Origin: Actinokineospora bangkokensis
GTDB taxonomy: Bacteria; Actinomycetota; Actinomycetes; Mycobacteriales; Pseudonocardiaceae
Length of the DNA: 64,000 bases
NCBI RefSeq assembly: GCF_001940455.1
Contig: NZ_MKQR01000026.1
Coordinates: forward strand, 430,351-494,350
Direction of reading: 5' to 3'
The notes beneath the pieces were generated by a model. It was not told the DNA's origin. It searched no databases and saw only the letters and a program-made list of their open reading frames with translations. This document shows, one piece after another, positions 37,350 to 46,045 of this stretch. Position numbers and translations under genes: made by a program. Every line of letters starts with the position of its first letter. The stretch's first letter is position 1.

Positions 37350-38630
37350 GTGCACGACCTGGACTCGGCGCTGGACGTCATCCGCGCGCGGGACGACACC
37401 GCGGCGAAGCACGCGCACGCGCTCTGGCACGTGATGCGGGCCACCGCCGCGCACCCGACCAAGGTCACCCGCTACGACGTGCAGCAGATGGTGTGGCGGA
37501 CGCTGCCCGGCGCGCACGTGCGCCCCGGCGGCGACGGCGCGTTCGAGGACCTGCACGGCACCTGCGACGCCTTCGCCGAGCTGCTGCACCTGCTCGGCCA
37601 CGAGCGCTACGCCGAGGTGTGCCGCTCCCCGGTCACCCACCGCATCCTGGACGCGGCGGGCGACCCGGTCCGCTACCCGGAGCTGGTCGCGCGGGCCTGG
37701 GCGGAGTCCGGCGTGCAGCCCCCCGACACCCCGGTGCTCACCTGGTCCGACCAGGGCGGCCCGGTGGAGACCGCCCTGCACGCCGCCTGCGGCAGGCTGC
37801 TGGAGGAGGCGGTCGAGGCGGGCACGCTGCCCGCCGACGGCTCCGGCGAGCCGATGCGCGTCGGCCTGGTCATGCGCCTGCTCACCAGCCCGGAGGCCGA
37901 GGGCGAGGAGACCTGGTTCGCCCGCCTGCTCGACGAGCGCCTCGACGCCTGGATCCCCGGCCGGGGCAGCCAGACCCGCCGCGAGATGCTGGTCCGCCTG
38001 CGCCCCGAGGTCCGCCGCGCCCCCGAGACCACCGAGGACCGCCTCCCCGCCCTGCTCGTGCTCCTGGAGTCCTGCCGGGGCGCGGGCGCCCGCCTCACCG
38101 CCAGCGGCTACCTGCCCACCGCCCTGGTCGCCTCCCTGGCCGCCGCCATGCCCGCCTGCCGCGCCACCACCACCGCGGGCCGCAGCGAGTCCCACTGGCC
38201 CCCGGTCGCCCTGCTGCGCACCCTCGCGGAGTCCATGCACCTGGTGGAGCGCACCGCGGGCAGGCTCAGGACCACCGACCAGGGCACCTGCCTCATCGAC
38301 GACGCCGATTCCCTCCTGATGACCGTCGGCGAGCGCCTCATCACCGCCGACCGCACCATCCCCGGCCCCGCCGCCGAAGCGGTCCTGGCCGCCCTGCTCC
38401 TGGAAGACCGCATGGCCCCCGCCCGCATCACCGAGAAGGTCGGCCACGTCCTGTCCGAAGAGGGCCTCCCCGGCGACCCCCGCCTGCACACCACCACCTT
38501 CCTCACCCACCTCCGCGTCCTCGACGCCACCGACGCCGACGCCACCGCCCGCCGCGTCGGCCTCACCCCCGCGGGCCGCGCTCTGGCCCGCTGGTCCCTG
38601 CGCGCCCGAGTCCTCTTCCCCACCCGCTGA
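37350..38630 (+). CDS. Conserved-looking hypothetical protein
   Basis: A 426-residue protein with strong actinobacterial codon bias and no signal peptide or membrane segment. I do not recognise it. The N-terminus (LDSALDVIRARDDTAAKHAHALWHVMRATAAH) and middle (LLRTLAESMHLVERTAGRLRTTDQG) are helical. The final 80 residues (ITEKVGHVLSEEG, then LTHLRVLDATDADATARRVGLTPAGRALARW) resemble a winged-helix-like fold. The GTG at 37350 is preceded by CAAGCT six bases upstream and has no ribosome site, so it may be leaderless. It is divergent from menB. Confidence 0.65.
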   Translation: MHDLDSALDVIRARDDTAAKHAHALWHVMRATAAHPTKVTRYDVQQMVWRTLPGAHVRPGGDGAFEDLHGTCDAFAELLHLLGHERYAEVCRSPVTHRILDAAGDPVRYPELVARAWAESGVQPPDTPVLTWSDQGGPVETALHAACGRLLEEAVEAGTLPADGSGEPMRVGLVMRLLTSPEAEGEETWFARLLDERLDAWIPGRGSQTRREMLVRLRPEVRRAPETTEDRLPALLVLLESCRGAGARLTASGYLPTALVASLAAAMPACRATTTAGRSESHWPPVALLRTLAESMHLVERTAGRLRTTDQGTCLIDDADSLLMTVGERLITADRTIPGPAAEAVLAALLLEDRMAPARITEKVGHVLSEEGLPGDPRLHTTTFLTHLRVLDATDADATARRVGLTPAGRALARWSLRARVLFPTR

Positions 38631-39104
38631 CCACACCCCCCACCCCCGCCCTCACCACCCACCCAAGGCCGCACCCGCCCCCACCCCGCCCTCGGCTTCC
38701 CCAGCGCAACCCCCCGCAGAACCGGCGGCCCGGCGACCCAGGTGCTCGATGGGGTGGTTGTGCTTGGTCGGGGGAGGCGATCATGTGCTACCCAACGGGA
38801 CGGGCGGGCGTCTTTCCAGCCCGCCTTTTCCCAGCCCGCAGCGCATGATCGCCGTAGGGGCCCCGACCAAGCGCAACCACCGCATCGAGCCGCCCCCCGA
38901 ATCCCGGGAAGATCGGGCGAAGCCCGATGCCCTAAAGCACTCCCGGCACCGAAGATCCCCCGCCCTCCCGCCTCCGGAGCCGAAGGCGAGCCGACCACAC
39001 ACCCCAACCCAGGGGTCGGCGCGCACCACCACCCGCCCCAGGCGTTAGCTGGTGGGCAGCACCCCGCACCCCACACCGAGGCGGGGGCCGAGAGGAGCGC
39101 CAGG
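38631..39104. other. 474-base gap with a large palindromic element
   Basis: No gene with normal codon bias was seen. The gap holds a long imperfect inverted repeat at 38744-38890, a small perfect hairpin at 38912-38928 (ATCGGGC-GAA-GCCCGAT), a Pro-codon-like C-rich stretch before them, and the menD ribosome site AGGAG at the right end. Confidence 0.6.
38744..38890. repeat. Long imperfect inverted repeat upstream of menD
   Basis: The left arm (38744-38788, beginning GCTCGATGGGGTGG) pairs with the right arm (38841-38890, ending CCACCGCATCGAGC). There is one G-G mismatch, a short internal bulge and two positions that would be G-U pairs in a plus-strand RNA. The loop of about 52 bases has its own GGGCGGG/CCCGCC pairing. 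It could be a structured RNA, a miniature transposable element or a protein-binding palindrome; the sequence alone does not decide. Confidence 0.65.
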
Positions 39105-40793
39105 GTGAACCCGTCCACGGCGATGGCCACGGTGGTGGTCGACGAGCTGGTGCGCAACGACGTGCGTCAGGTGGTCGTCTGCCCGGGTTCGCGCAACGCG
39201 GCGTTGAGCCTGGCCCTGCACGAGGCGGCGCTGGCGGGGCGGCTGACGCTGCACGTGCGGGTCGACGAGCGGGCAGCGGCGTTCCTCGCCCTGGGGTTGA
39301 GCCGCGCGTCGGGGCGGCCGTCGGCGGTGGTGTGCACGTCCGGCACCGCGGTGGCGAACCTGCACCCGGCGGTGCTGGAGGCGCACCACTCGGGGGTGGG
39401 GGTGCTGCTCATCACCGCCGACCGGCCGCCGGAGCTGCACGGCAGCGGCGCGAACCAGACCATCGACCAGCGCGGGATCTTCGGCAGCGCGGCGGTGGCC
39501 GTGGACTTCCCGGTGGCGGAGCGGCGGCCGGGGCAGAACCCGGTGTGGCGCGGGTTGGTGTGCCGGGGGGTCGCGCGGGCGGAGACCGGCATCCCGGTGC
39601 AGCTCAACGTCCCGTTCCGGGAGCCGCTGGTGCCCTCCTTCGGCGAGGCGTGGCCGGACTCGCTGGACGGGCGGCCCGGCGGGGTGCGGTGGACGACGTT
39701 CTCGGCCCCCCGGTCCATCCCGGACAACCGGGTGGACTTCCCGCTGCCCGCGCGCGTGGTGGTGGTCGTGGGCAGCGGTGACCCGAACCGGGCGGCGGCC
39801 GCGGCGCGGATCGCCGCGCGGGCGGGGTGGCCGGTGATCGCGGAGCCGGTGGGGGCGCGGGCGGCGCTGGCGGGCGGGGTGCCGGTGGTGCGGGGCGGGC
39901 CGCTGCTGCTGGGCAGCGGGCAGCTGCCCGGGGCGCTGCGCCCGGACGCCGTCGTGGTGGTGGGCAGGCCGACGCTGTCGCGCGGGGTGCGCGGGCTGAT
40001 GGACCGGGTGGCGGTCTACGGGATCGGTGACCACCCGCAGTGGACGGACCCGCAGTACGTGGCCCAGCACGTGCGCGGGTGGCTGGACGAGGACGACCTG
40101 CGCTGGGTGTCGGAGCCGGACCCGGGGTGGCTGCCCGCGTGGCGGGAGGCCGAGCGCGCGGCCACGCTGGCGGTGGAGAAGCTGCTCGGGGACGAGGAGT
40201 GGCCCACCGGCCTGCACCTGGCCCGCGACCTGGTGGACGGCCTGCCCGCGGGTGCCGCGCTGGTGCTGGGCTCGTCCAACCCGGTCCGGGACGTCGACCT
40301 GGTGGCCGCGCACCGGGCGGACGTCACCGTGCACGCGAACCGGGGGGTGGCGGGCATCGACGGCAACCTGTCCACGGCCGCGGGCGTGGCCCTGGCGGGC
40401 GGGGCCCCCACCTACGCGCTGATGGGCGACCTGACGTTCCTGCACGACCTCAACGCGCTGCTGATCGGCCCCGAGGAGCAGCGCCCCGACCTGTGCGCGG
40501 TCGTCCTCAACGACGACGGGGGCGGCATCTTCTCGCTGCTGGAGCAGGGCGCCGCCGAGCACAGGGCCGGTTTCGAGCGCGTCTTCGGCACCCCCACCGG
40601 CGCCGACCTGCGCTCCCTCTGCGCGGGCTTCGGCGTCCCGCACCAGCTCATCACCACCCCCGCCGCCCTGCGCGCCGCCCTCGACCCCCAGCCCGGCCTG
40701 CGCGTGCTGGAGGTCCGCGCCTCCCGCGACCGCCTCCGGGACCTGCACGCCCGCCTCAAGGCCGCCGTCGCCGAGGCCATCACCCCGGGCTGA
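39105..40793 (+). CDS. menD: MenD: SEPHCHC synthase
   Basis: A 562-residue thiamine-diphosphate enzyme that joins 2-oxoglutarate to isochorismate, the first committed step of menaquinone synthesis (product 2-succinyl-5-enolpyruvyl-6-hydroxy-3-cyclohexene-1-carboxylate). The N-terminal VVVCPGSRNAALSLAL (residues 23-38), VDERAAAFLALGLSRASGRPSAVVCTSGTAVANL and LITADRPPELHGSGANQTIDQ are diagnostic. The ThDP/metal motif GDLTFLHDLNALL is near residue 445, followed by VVLNDDGGGIFSLLEQG. The GTG at 39105 has AGGAG eight bases upstream. It is alone on the plus strand among the men genes and ends at a bidirectional-looking hairpin. Confidence 0.95.
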   Translation: MNPSTAMATVVVDELVRNDVRQVVVCPGSRNAALSLALHEAALAGRLTLHVRVDERAAAFLALGLSRASGRPSAVVCTSGTAVANLHPAVLEAHHSGVGVLLITADRPPELHGSGANQTIDQRGIFGSAAVAVDFPVAERRPGQNPVWRGLVCRGVARAETGIPVQLNVPFREPLVPSFGEAWPDSLDGRPGGVRWTTFSAPRSIPDNRVDFPLPARVVVVVGSGDPNRAAAAARIAARAGWPVIAEPVGARAALAGGVPVVRGGPLLLGSGQLPGALRPDAVVVVGRPTLSRGVRGLMDRVAVYGIGDHPQWTDPQYVAQHVRGWLDEDDLRWVSEPDPGWLPAWREAERAATLAVEKLLGDEEWPTGLHLARDLVDGLPAGAALVLGSSNPVRDVDLVAAHRADVTVHANRGVAGIDGNLSTAAGVALAGGAPTYALMGDLTFLHDLNALLIGPEEQRPDLCAVVLNDDGGGIFSLLEQGAAEHRAGFERVFGTPTGADLRSLCAGFGVPHQLITTPAALRAALDPQPGLRVLEVRASRDRLRDLHARLKAAVAEAITPG

Positions 40794-40798
40794 CCGGA

Positions 40799-40829
40799 GC
40801 ACCCCCGCGGGCCGGGCCCGCGGGGGTGC
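40799..40829. terminator. Bidirectional terminator hairpin after menD
   Basis: A perfect 14-bp stem (40799-40812 with 40816-40829, arm GCACCCCCGCGGGC) with a three-base loop lies six bases after the menD stop and twelve before the stop of the convergent gene. It probably ends transcripts from both sides. Confidence 0.7.
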
Positions 40830-40840
40830 CGCCCGGGTGG

Positions 40841-41272
40841 TCAGCGCTTGCGGAGGATCGGGCCGCCGAAGTCGTCGGGGTTGTCGTCCTCCGGGGGGAT
40901 GCCTGCGGCGATGACCTCGGTGAGGGGGTGGCCCTCCTGCAGGAGGGTGTAGGCCTGGCGGAGCTGGGGGACGCCGGCTTCCAGGGCCTCGCGGACGCCG
41001 GGTTCGGCGGCGGAGCGGCCGGAGAGGATGTCGCGCCAGCTCAGCTCGCCCGCGTCGATGCGGGCTTGCAGCGCCCGTTCGGCGGGGGTGGCGCCGGGGG
41101 CGCGGTGGTGGGCGGCGATCTGCTCGATGTCGCGGTCGGTGACGGTGGTCTCGGGGAGGGCGGCGACGCGGGCGTCGGCCTCGGCGATGGTGGTGTCGAG
41201 GGTGGCCAGGGCGAGGTCCAACTCGGCCTCGGCGGCGCGGATCCGGAGGGTCTTCCAGTCGTCCTGGGCCAT
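40841..41272 (-). CDS. Small helical protein at the end of a type VII substrate-like module
   Basis: A 143-residue hydrophilic protein. The N-terminal half is helical (TLRIRAAEAELDLALATLDTTIAEADARVAAL) and the C-terminal third is acidic and Pro-rich (GIPPEDDNPDDFGGPILRKR). The ATG at 41272 begins one base after the stop of the upstream gene, giving a tight operon. Not recognised; as the last gene in the module it could be an immunity protein or chaperone, which is speculation. Confidence 0.6.
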   Translation of the reverse strand: MAQDDWKTLRIRAAEAELDLALATLDTTIAEADARVAALPETTVTDRDIEQIAAHHRAPGATPAERALQARIDAGELSWRDILSGRSAAEPGVREALEAGVPQLRQAYTLLQEGHPLTEVIAAGIPPEDDNPDDFGGPILRKR

Positions 41273-41273
41273 G

Positions 41274-42233
41274 TCAGGCACCCGCCCCGACGGGCTGGCG
41301 GTCGCCCTGGGCGCTGCTGGAGCCACTGGAGCCCTGGGAGCCGCTGGAGCCCTGGTCGTCGGCGGGCGGCGGGGCGTTGTGGGCGGCGCGCTCGGCCCGG
41401 TACTCGGCGTGGTGCTCGCGGGCGCTGCGCCCGGCGGTGCGGGCGTCGGCGGCGCCGTCCTTGGCGCCTGCGGCGCCTTCCTTGACCTGGCCCGCGCCGT
41501 CGGTGATGTCGCCGCGGGCGTCGTTGAGGTCGTTGCCGACGTTGATGGCGTCGTTGACGCTGCGGACGTCCTTGATGCGGCTGATGGCGCTGCCCGCGTC
41601 GCGCACGCCCTGGACCACCGAGGTGCAGCCCTCGATGATCGACTTGATGCCGTCGATGATGGACACCACGGCGTTGTAGATCTCCAGGGCGTCGTAGACG
41701 GTCTTGACCGCCTTGCCCCAGCCCACCACCGGGATCGGCAGCAGGGCGATGGCCTCCAGCAGCTTGTTGACCAGCTTGCGGATCAGGTCCAGGGCCTTCT
41801 CGCAGGCCCGCTTCGACGCCTCGGCCACCTTCTCGAACGCCGCACCCACGAGCGTGGCGGCCTGCGCGTCGGCCTCGATCGCGACCGTCCACACCGTCCG
41901 GACGCGCAGCGCGAACGCGTCGGCGGCGGCGCCGTCCCAGCGCGGGGCCAGCTCGTCGAGGCCGCCGTTGAGGTTGTCGCGCACGGCCTGCAGGGCGTCG
42001 CAGACGTTGGCCCACTGCTTGCCGGTGGTGGAGACCTTCTCGAAGTCGCCGGTGATCGGGGCGATGATCGAGCTGACCAGGTCCTCCCCGACGACCTTCT
42101 CCCAGATCCAGTTCACGACCTGGACCTGCACGCCCGCGTCCGCGATGGCGTCGCTGGTGCTCAGCGCGCCGTCGAGGTTCTCGGTGGCGCTCAGCGCGGC
42201 GACCGGGTCCGCGACGTCGGCGTAGCCCGCCAT
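41274..42233 (-). CDS. WXG100-superfamily-like protein, putative type VII secretion substrate
   Basis: A 319-residue protein. An N-terminal helical domain contains a WXG-type turn (APRWDGAAADAFALRVRTVW, about residues 96-115). It is followed by amphipathic helices (LVGAAFEKVAEASKRACEKALDLIRKLVNKLLEAI), a hydrophobic Gly/Pro stretch (LLPIPVVGWGKAVKTVYDALEIYNAVVSIIDG) and a Ser/Gly-rich disordered tail. This resembles the N-terminal targeting half of actinobacterial type VII effectors, here without a recognisable toxin domain. The ATG at 42233 overlaps the upstream stop by one base; a GTG one codon earlier is equally possible. Confidence 0.65.
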   Translation of the reverse strand: MAGYADVADPVAALSATENLDGALSTSDAIADAGVQVQVVNWIWEKVVGEDLVSSIIAPITGDFEKVSTTGKQWANVCDALQAVRDNLNGGLDELAPRWDGAAADAFALRVRTVWTVAIEADAQAATLVGAAFEKVAEASKRACEKALDLIRKLVNKLLEAIALLPIPVVGWGKAVKTVYDALEIYNAVVSIIDGIKSIIEGCTSVVQGVRDAGSAISRIKDVRSVNDAINVGNDLNDARGDITDGAGQVKEGAAGAKDGAADARTAGRSAREHHAEYRAERAAHNAPPPADDQGSSGSQGSSGSSSAQGDRQPVGAGA

Positions 42234-42568
42234 CACCGACCACCCACCGTCGGGATCGACCGGACGGTCTCGACGCCGCCGATGCGCGCGGCACCGGTCG
42301 CGTCGGCCTTGTCGTAGGCGTCGGCGGCGCCCTCCAGGGAGTGCTGGAGCCCGACCATCCGGTCGTGCCCGAACTCCAGGGCCTGCGCGTAGAGCGCCAC
42401 GGCGCCGTCCACGACCGGCACCAGCAGCTCCAGCAGCCCGGTGAACCCGCTGGTGTCCCCGCCCGCCGTGCGCGCGTGGCCCTCGATGGCCGAGAGGTGG
42501 CCCGCGTTGCGCTCCAACAAGCCCGCGTACCCGCGCAACTGGTCGGTCTCGACGTGGAACTGGCTCAT
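42233..42568 (-). CDS. EspC/WXG100-like putative type VII secretion target
   Basis: A 111-residue helical protein: FHVETDQLRGYAGLLERNAGHLSAIEGHARTAGG, then LLELLVPVVDGAVALYAQALEFGHDRMVGLQHSLEGAADAYDKADATGA. The FxVxxxxLxxYA start and the AADAYDxAD C-terminal pattern are typical of ESX secretion targets. First gene of a three-gene operon that parallels the module at 27156-29397. No ESX core genes are in the window. Confidence 0.72.
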   Translation of the reverse strand: MSQFHVETDQLRGYAGLLERNAGHLSAIEGHARTAGGDTSGFTGLLELLVPVVDGAVALYAQALEFGHDRMVGLQHSLEGAADAYDKADATGAARIGGVETVRSIPTVGGR

Positions 42569-42661
42569 CGGGGCTCCCTGCTGTGGCCTTGCCTGACCCC
42601 GGGGTTGACGGCGGGCGGGCTCAGCGGGTTCCGCGGCCCGGCAGGGGTTTTCCTCTGCGAA

Positions 42662-43765
42662 TCACGTCCCGGGAGGGTTCAACCACTGCCCCGTGCGCAG
42701 GAAGTCGCGCACGAAGGCCAGGTAGGGCTCGATGTCGATCCCGTTGGCCGCCAGCCAGCCGTCGTCGTAGTAGGTGTGGGAGTAGCGCTCGCCGCCGTCG
42801 CAGAGCAGGGTCACCACGCTGCCCTCGCGCCCGGCGGCCACCATCTCGGCGACGATCTCGAACGCGCCCCACAGGTTCGTCCCGGTGGACCCGCCGACGC
42901 GGCGGCCCAGCACCTGCTCGACGACCCGGATCACCGCCACCGACGCCGCGTCGGGCACCTTGACCATCCGGTCGACGACCTGGCCCTGGAACGACGGCTC
43001 CACCCGCGGCCGCCCGATGCCCTCGATCCGCGAGCCGCAGGTGCCGGTGAGGTCGGGGCGGGTGTCGCGCCAGGCGTCGAAGAACACCGAGTTCTCCGGG
43101 TCCACCACGGCCAGCCGGGTGCGGTGGCGCTGGTAGCGCAGGTAGCGGCCGATGGTGGCGCTGGTGCCGCCGGTGCCCGCGCCGACGACGACCCAGGCGG
43201 GCTCGGGGTGCGGCTCCAGCGCCATCTGCTCGAAGATCGACTCGGCGATGTTGTTGTTGCCGCGCCAGTCGGTCGCCCGCTCGGCGTTGGTGAACTGGTC
43301 GAGGAAGTGCCCGCCCAACTCCTCGGCCAGCCGGTGCGACTCGGCGTAGATCTCCCCGGGGGAGTCGGTGAAGTGGCAGCGGCCGCCCTGGTGCTCGATG
43401 AGCCGCACCTTCTCCGGGCTGGTGGTGCGCGGCATCACGGCGATGAACGGCAGGCCGAGCATCCGCGCGAAGTACGCCTCGGAGACCGCGGTCGAGCCCG
43501 AGGACGCCTCGATCACCGGCGTGCCCTCGACGATCCAGCCGTTGCACAGCGCGTAGAGGAACAGCGAGCGCGCAAGTCTGTGCTTTAGCGAACCGGTGGG
43601 GTGGGTCGACTCGTCCTTCAGGTAAAGCCGGACTTTCCACTCCGATGGCAAGGGGAAGGGGAGCAGGTGGGTGTCGGCGCTGCGGTTGGCGTCGGCCTGG
43701 ATGACCCGCAGGGCGTCGTTGACCCACTCGCGGGTGGTGTCGCAGCAGCGGTCGAGGGCGGTCAC
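42662..43765 (-). CDS. cds1: PLP-dependent cysteine synthase-family protein, Cds1-like
   Basis: A 367-residue fold-type II PLP enzyme. The PLP lysine is K61 in [46 protein letters not shown] is the phosphate/substrate loop and [17 protein letters not shown] the glycine-rich PLP phosphate site. The whole sequence, including [24 protein letters not shown], closely resembles mycobacterial Rv3684 (Cds1), an L-cysteine desulfhydrase linked to sulfide production and respiration. Desulfhydrase activity is inferred from that resemblance. It begins two bases after the DUF1304 stop codon region, so the two genes are probably cotranscribed. Confidence 0.87.
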   Translation of the reverse strand: MTALDRCCDTTREWVNDALRVIQADANRSADTHLLPFPLPSEWKVRLYLKDESTHPTGSLKHRLARSLFLYALCNGWIVEGTPVIEASSGSTAVSEAYFARMLGLPFIAVMPRTTSPEKVRLIEHQGGRCHFTDSPGEIYAESHRLAEELGGHFLDQFTNAERATDWRGNNNIAESIFEQMALEPHPEPAWVVVGAGTGGTSATIGRYLRYQRHRTRLAVVDPENSVFFDAWRDTRPDLTGTCGSRIEGIGRPRVEPSFQGQVVDRMVKVPDAASVAVIRVVEQVLGRRVGGSTGTNLWGAFEIVAEMVAAGREGSVVTLLCDGGERYSHTYYDDGWLAANGIDIEPYLAFVRDFLRTGQWLNPPGT

Positions 43766-43766
43766 C

Positions 43767-44120
43767 TCAGCCCCCGACCAGCGTGGCGACCAGGGCCAGC
43801 GCGGCGGGCACCGCCTGCACGAGCAGGATGCGCCGCGACACCGTGGCCGCCCCGTACAGGCCCGCCACGACCACGCACACCAGGAAGAACACCCGGAACT
43901 CGAACGAGCCGGTGACCAGGCCGTACACCAGCCCGGCGACCAGGAACCCGTTGTAGAGCCCCTGGTTGGCCGCGAGCACCGCGGTCTGCTCGGCGTACTC
44001 GGGCGTGGTGCCGAACGCCGCCCGCCCCCGCGGCGTCTTCCACAGCGCCATCTCCAGGACGACGATGTAGACGTGGATGAGGGCCACCAAGCCCACCAGG
44101 ACCAAGCCCACTACCTGCAC
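43767..44120 (-). CDS. DUF1304 membrane protein
   Basis: A 117-residue protein with four membrane helices. The family signature is clear: [25 protein letters not shown] and [23 protein letters not shown]. The GTG at 44120 is chosen because TTGGAGG sits just upstream at the correct distance; a TTG twelve bases earlier would lie inside that site. The gene immediately precedes cds1 on the same strand. Function unknown. Confidence 0.85.
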   Translation of the reverse strand: MQVVGLVLVGLVALIHVYIVVLEMALWKTPRGRAAFGTTPEYAEQTAVLAANQGLYNGFLVAGLVYGLVTGSFEFRVFFLVCVVVAGLYGAATVSRRILLVQAVPAALALVATLVGG

Positions 44121-44214
44121 GGATGCCTCCAACCGACGGTTGCGGGCACCCTATCCGGGCCGTGTCGGCACCCTGGACAGGTGGTTCGGCCCTGTCCCGG
44201 CGCCCGGCCGGGGG

Positions 44215-44484
44215 CTACTCCGCTTCGCCGCGCAGTTCCGAGCGCAGGCGCTGCCGCTCGGCGTCGCGGCCCGCGCCGCGCTCGGCCAGCCCGGCGGTCA
44301 CCCGCTGGTTCAGCCCGCGGAACAGCAGCAGCCCCAGCGGGAAGCCGACGACGAGCGCGACGGCCAGGCTCACCAGCAGCGGGATGTCGAACTGCACCAG
44401 CACGAGCGCGACCACCGCGACCAGGGCGACCCTGGCCAGCGTGTACAGCGCGATGTCGCGCCCGAGGTGCCTCCGCTGCTCCAC
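44215..44484 (-). CDS. DUF4229 small membrane protein
   Basis: An 89-residue protein with two membrane helices (LYTLARVALVAVVALVLVQF and LLVSLAVALVVGFPLGLLLF) and a charged C-terminal tail (NQRVTAGLAERGAGRDAERQRLRSEL). The pattern and length fit the actinobacterial DUF4229 family. It begins ten bases after the Lrp-type regulator on the same strand and so may be cotranscribed with it. Function unknown. Confidence 0.8.
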   Translation of the reverse strand: MEQRRHLGRDIALYTLARVALVAVVALVLVQFDIPLLVSLAVALVVGFPLGLLLFRGLNQRVTAGLAERGAGRDAERQRLRSELRGEAE

Positions 44485-44494
44485 GACCGCCAGG

Positions 44495-44971
44495 TTACTC
44501 GCCCGCCCCGGCCGCCGGGCCGTCGACGTAGGAGGTGTTGGGCCTGCCCTCGAACCGGGTGGAGAGCACGACGGTGGAGCGGGTGCGCGCCACGCCGTTG
44601 ATGCGGCGCAGCCTGCCCAGCGAGCGCTCCAGGTCGTCGACGGTGGCGACCCGCACCTTCACCACGAACGCCTCGTCGCCCGCCACCCGGTAGCAGCTCT
44701 CCACCTCGGGCAGCCCGGCCAGCGCGTCGGCCACGTCCTCGTCGTCGGCGGTGTCGGTGGGGTGGATGCTGACCAGCGCCGTCACCCCGAGCCCGACCGC
44801 GCTGGGGTCGACGACGGCGTGGTAGCCGGTGATCACCCCGGACGACTCCAGCTTGCCCACCCGCTCGTGCACCGCCGAGGCCGACAGCCCCACCTGCCTG
44901 CCCAGGTCGGCGTAGGTGACGCGGCCGTTGGTGCGCAGTGCCGCGATGATGCGGCGGTCCACGGTGTCCAC
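44495..44971 (-). CDS. Lrp/AsnC-family transcriptional regulator
   Basis: A 158-residue regulator. The helix-turn-helix is in LDRRIIAALRTNGRVTYADLGRQVGLSASAVHERVGKLESSGVITGY-type sequence at residues 5-50. The C-terminal ligand/oligomerisation domain follows (SIHPTDTADDEDVADALAGLPEVESCYRVAGDEAFVVKVRVATVDDLE). Such proteins usually sense amino acids and form octamers. The effector is not evident. It is divergent from bldC across a 202-base gap that must hold both promoters. Confidence 0.88.
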   Translation of the reverse strand: MDTVDRRIIAALRTNGRVTYADLGRQVGLSASAVHERVGKLESSGVITGYHAVVDPSAVGLGVTALVSIHPTDTADDEDVADALAGLPEVESCYRVAGDEAFVVKVRVATVDDLERSLGRLRRINGVARTRSTVVLSTRFEGRPNTSYVDGPAAGAGE

Positions 44972-45173
44972 GGTCGAGCAGCGTAGTGAGGCCCGCCGGT
45001 GATCGGGTCGGGAGCCGGTTGTGCCCGAATCACACCGGTTTGTCCCTTACTACCTCTTTACCATCACCCAACCGTTCGAGTACCCGATGGTCGAAGTGCC
45101 ACGATGGTCCCGGTTCGGTCCCGGCTCCCACCGGAACCCCTCCACCACAGTTGTAGCTCATGAGGAGGCGGAA

Positions 45174-45383
45174 ATGACCGTTGCGCACGTCGGAGAGCGC
45201 CTGTTGACCCCCGGTGAGGTCGCGGCCCTGTTCCGGGTCGACCCCAAGACCGTGACCCGCTGGGCGACCGCGGGCCGCATCGGCTCGATCCGCACCCCGG
45301 GCGGCCACCGCCGCTTCCGCGAGTCCGAGGTCCGCACCCTGCTCGCGGAGCTCACCACCGAGGCCAGCGGCCTGGGCGCCTGA
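45174..45383 (+). CDS. bldC: BldC-family developmental transcription factor
   Basis: A 69-residue single-domain MerR-type DNA-binding protein: LLTPGEVAALFRVDPKTVTRWATAGRIGSIRTPGGHRRFRESEVRTLL fills nearly the whole chain. The length and sequence match Streptomyces BldC, which binds DNA cooperatively as head-to-tail arrays and controls the timing of development. The ATG at 45174 has a perfect AGGAGG six bases upstream, which rules out the longer in-frame reading. A small membrane-protein gene follows. Confidence 0.92.
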   Translation: MTVAHVGERLLTPGEVAALFRVDPKTVTRWATAGRIGSIRTPGGHRRFRESEVRTLLAELTTEASGLGA

Positions 45384-45462
45384 CCCGCGGTACCGGATCG
45401 AGACCCGCGAAAGCGACAATCGGGCTAACCTCGACAACCCGAGGGTTCGGAGGTGGCTTTCG

Positions 45463-45669
45463 ATGATCTACCTGCTGGCAGCCGTCGGCGCCGTCACGGT
45501 GGCCGTGCTGCTCTGGCGGGCGCTGGGCCCACAGCCCCCCGCGGGCGTCGCCCAGCGCCGCTCGTCGTCCCCGGTGGCCCCGGACGACGACCCCGAGTTC
45601 CTCCGCGGCCTGAACAAGTACCGCCCGGGCCCGGACACCGGGGACGAGGGCAAGCCCCCCGCCCCCTGA
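45463..45669 (+). CDS. Small single-pass membrane protein
   Basis: A 68-residue protein with one N-terminal helix (IYLLAAVGAVTVAVLLWRAL) and a polar tail that contains DDDPEFLRGLNKYRPGPDTG. GGAGGT lies nine bases before the ATG. It lies 79 bases downstream of bldC on the same strand and could be cotranscribed. Function unknown. Confidence 0.65.
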   Translation: MIYLLAAVGAVTVAVLLWRALGPQPPAGVAQRRSSSPVAPDDDPEFLRGLNKYRPGPDTGDEGKPPAP

Positions 45670-45851
45670 CGGGCTGACGGGGCTGACGGAGCCGCCACCC
45701 GCTGCCGCCTGACCCTGCCAGGCAGGCAGCCCCCGCCCGGACGCAGGCGCACCATCCCCGCGTCCGGGCCCGTTGCCGGGGCCCTTGCTCCCGCTCAGTT
45801 CCCGGGACGCCCGCCGCTCAGCTTCCGCACCTGACCCCGGCGCTCGCGCGT

Positions 45852-46015
45852 CCACGCCCCGCTTCGGCACATCGCGCATCCACGCCTCGCCTGGGCACCT
45901 CGCGCCCACGCCCCATCTGGGGGCACATCGCGCGTCCACACCCCAGCCTCGGCACCTCGCGCCCACGCCCTGTCTGGGCACATCGTGTCCACGCCTCGCC
46001 TGGGCACACCACAGC
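45852..46015. repeat. Degenerate tandem array of about 27 bases, six copies
   Basis: The unit is roughly CCACGCCCCGxCTGGGCACxTCGCG. Copies begin with CCAC at 45852, 45880, 45906, 45936, 45963 and 45989, a spacing of 26-30 bases. Copies differ at several positions and there are no unique spacers, so this is not a CRISPR array. Confidence 0.65.
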
Positions 46016-46045
46016 CCCAGGCTCCCACGCCCCGGCCCTGCCCGC

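Noticed and set aside
38108..39157. Minus-strand frame through the palindromic element
   Set aside because: Its apparent protein is a by-product of the inverted repeat and of the antisense of the flanking genes; no start signal or family match.
45852..46015. CRISPR array
   Set aside because: Units are degenerate and contiguous with no unique spacers, and there are no cas genes.
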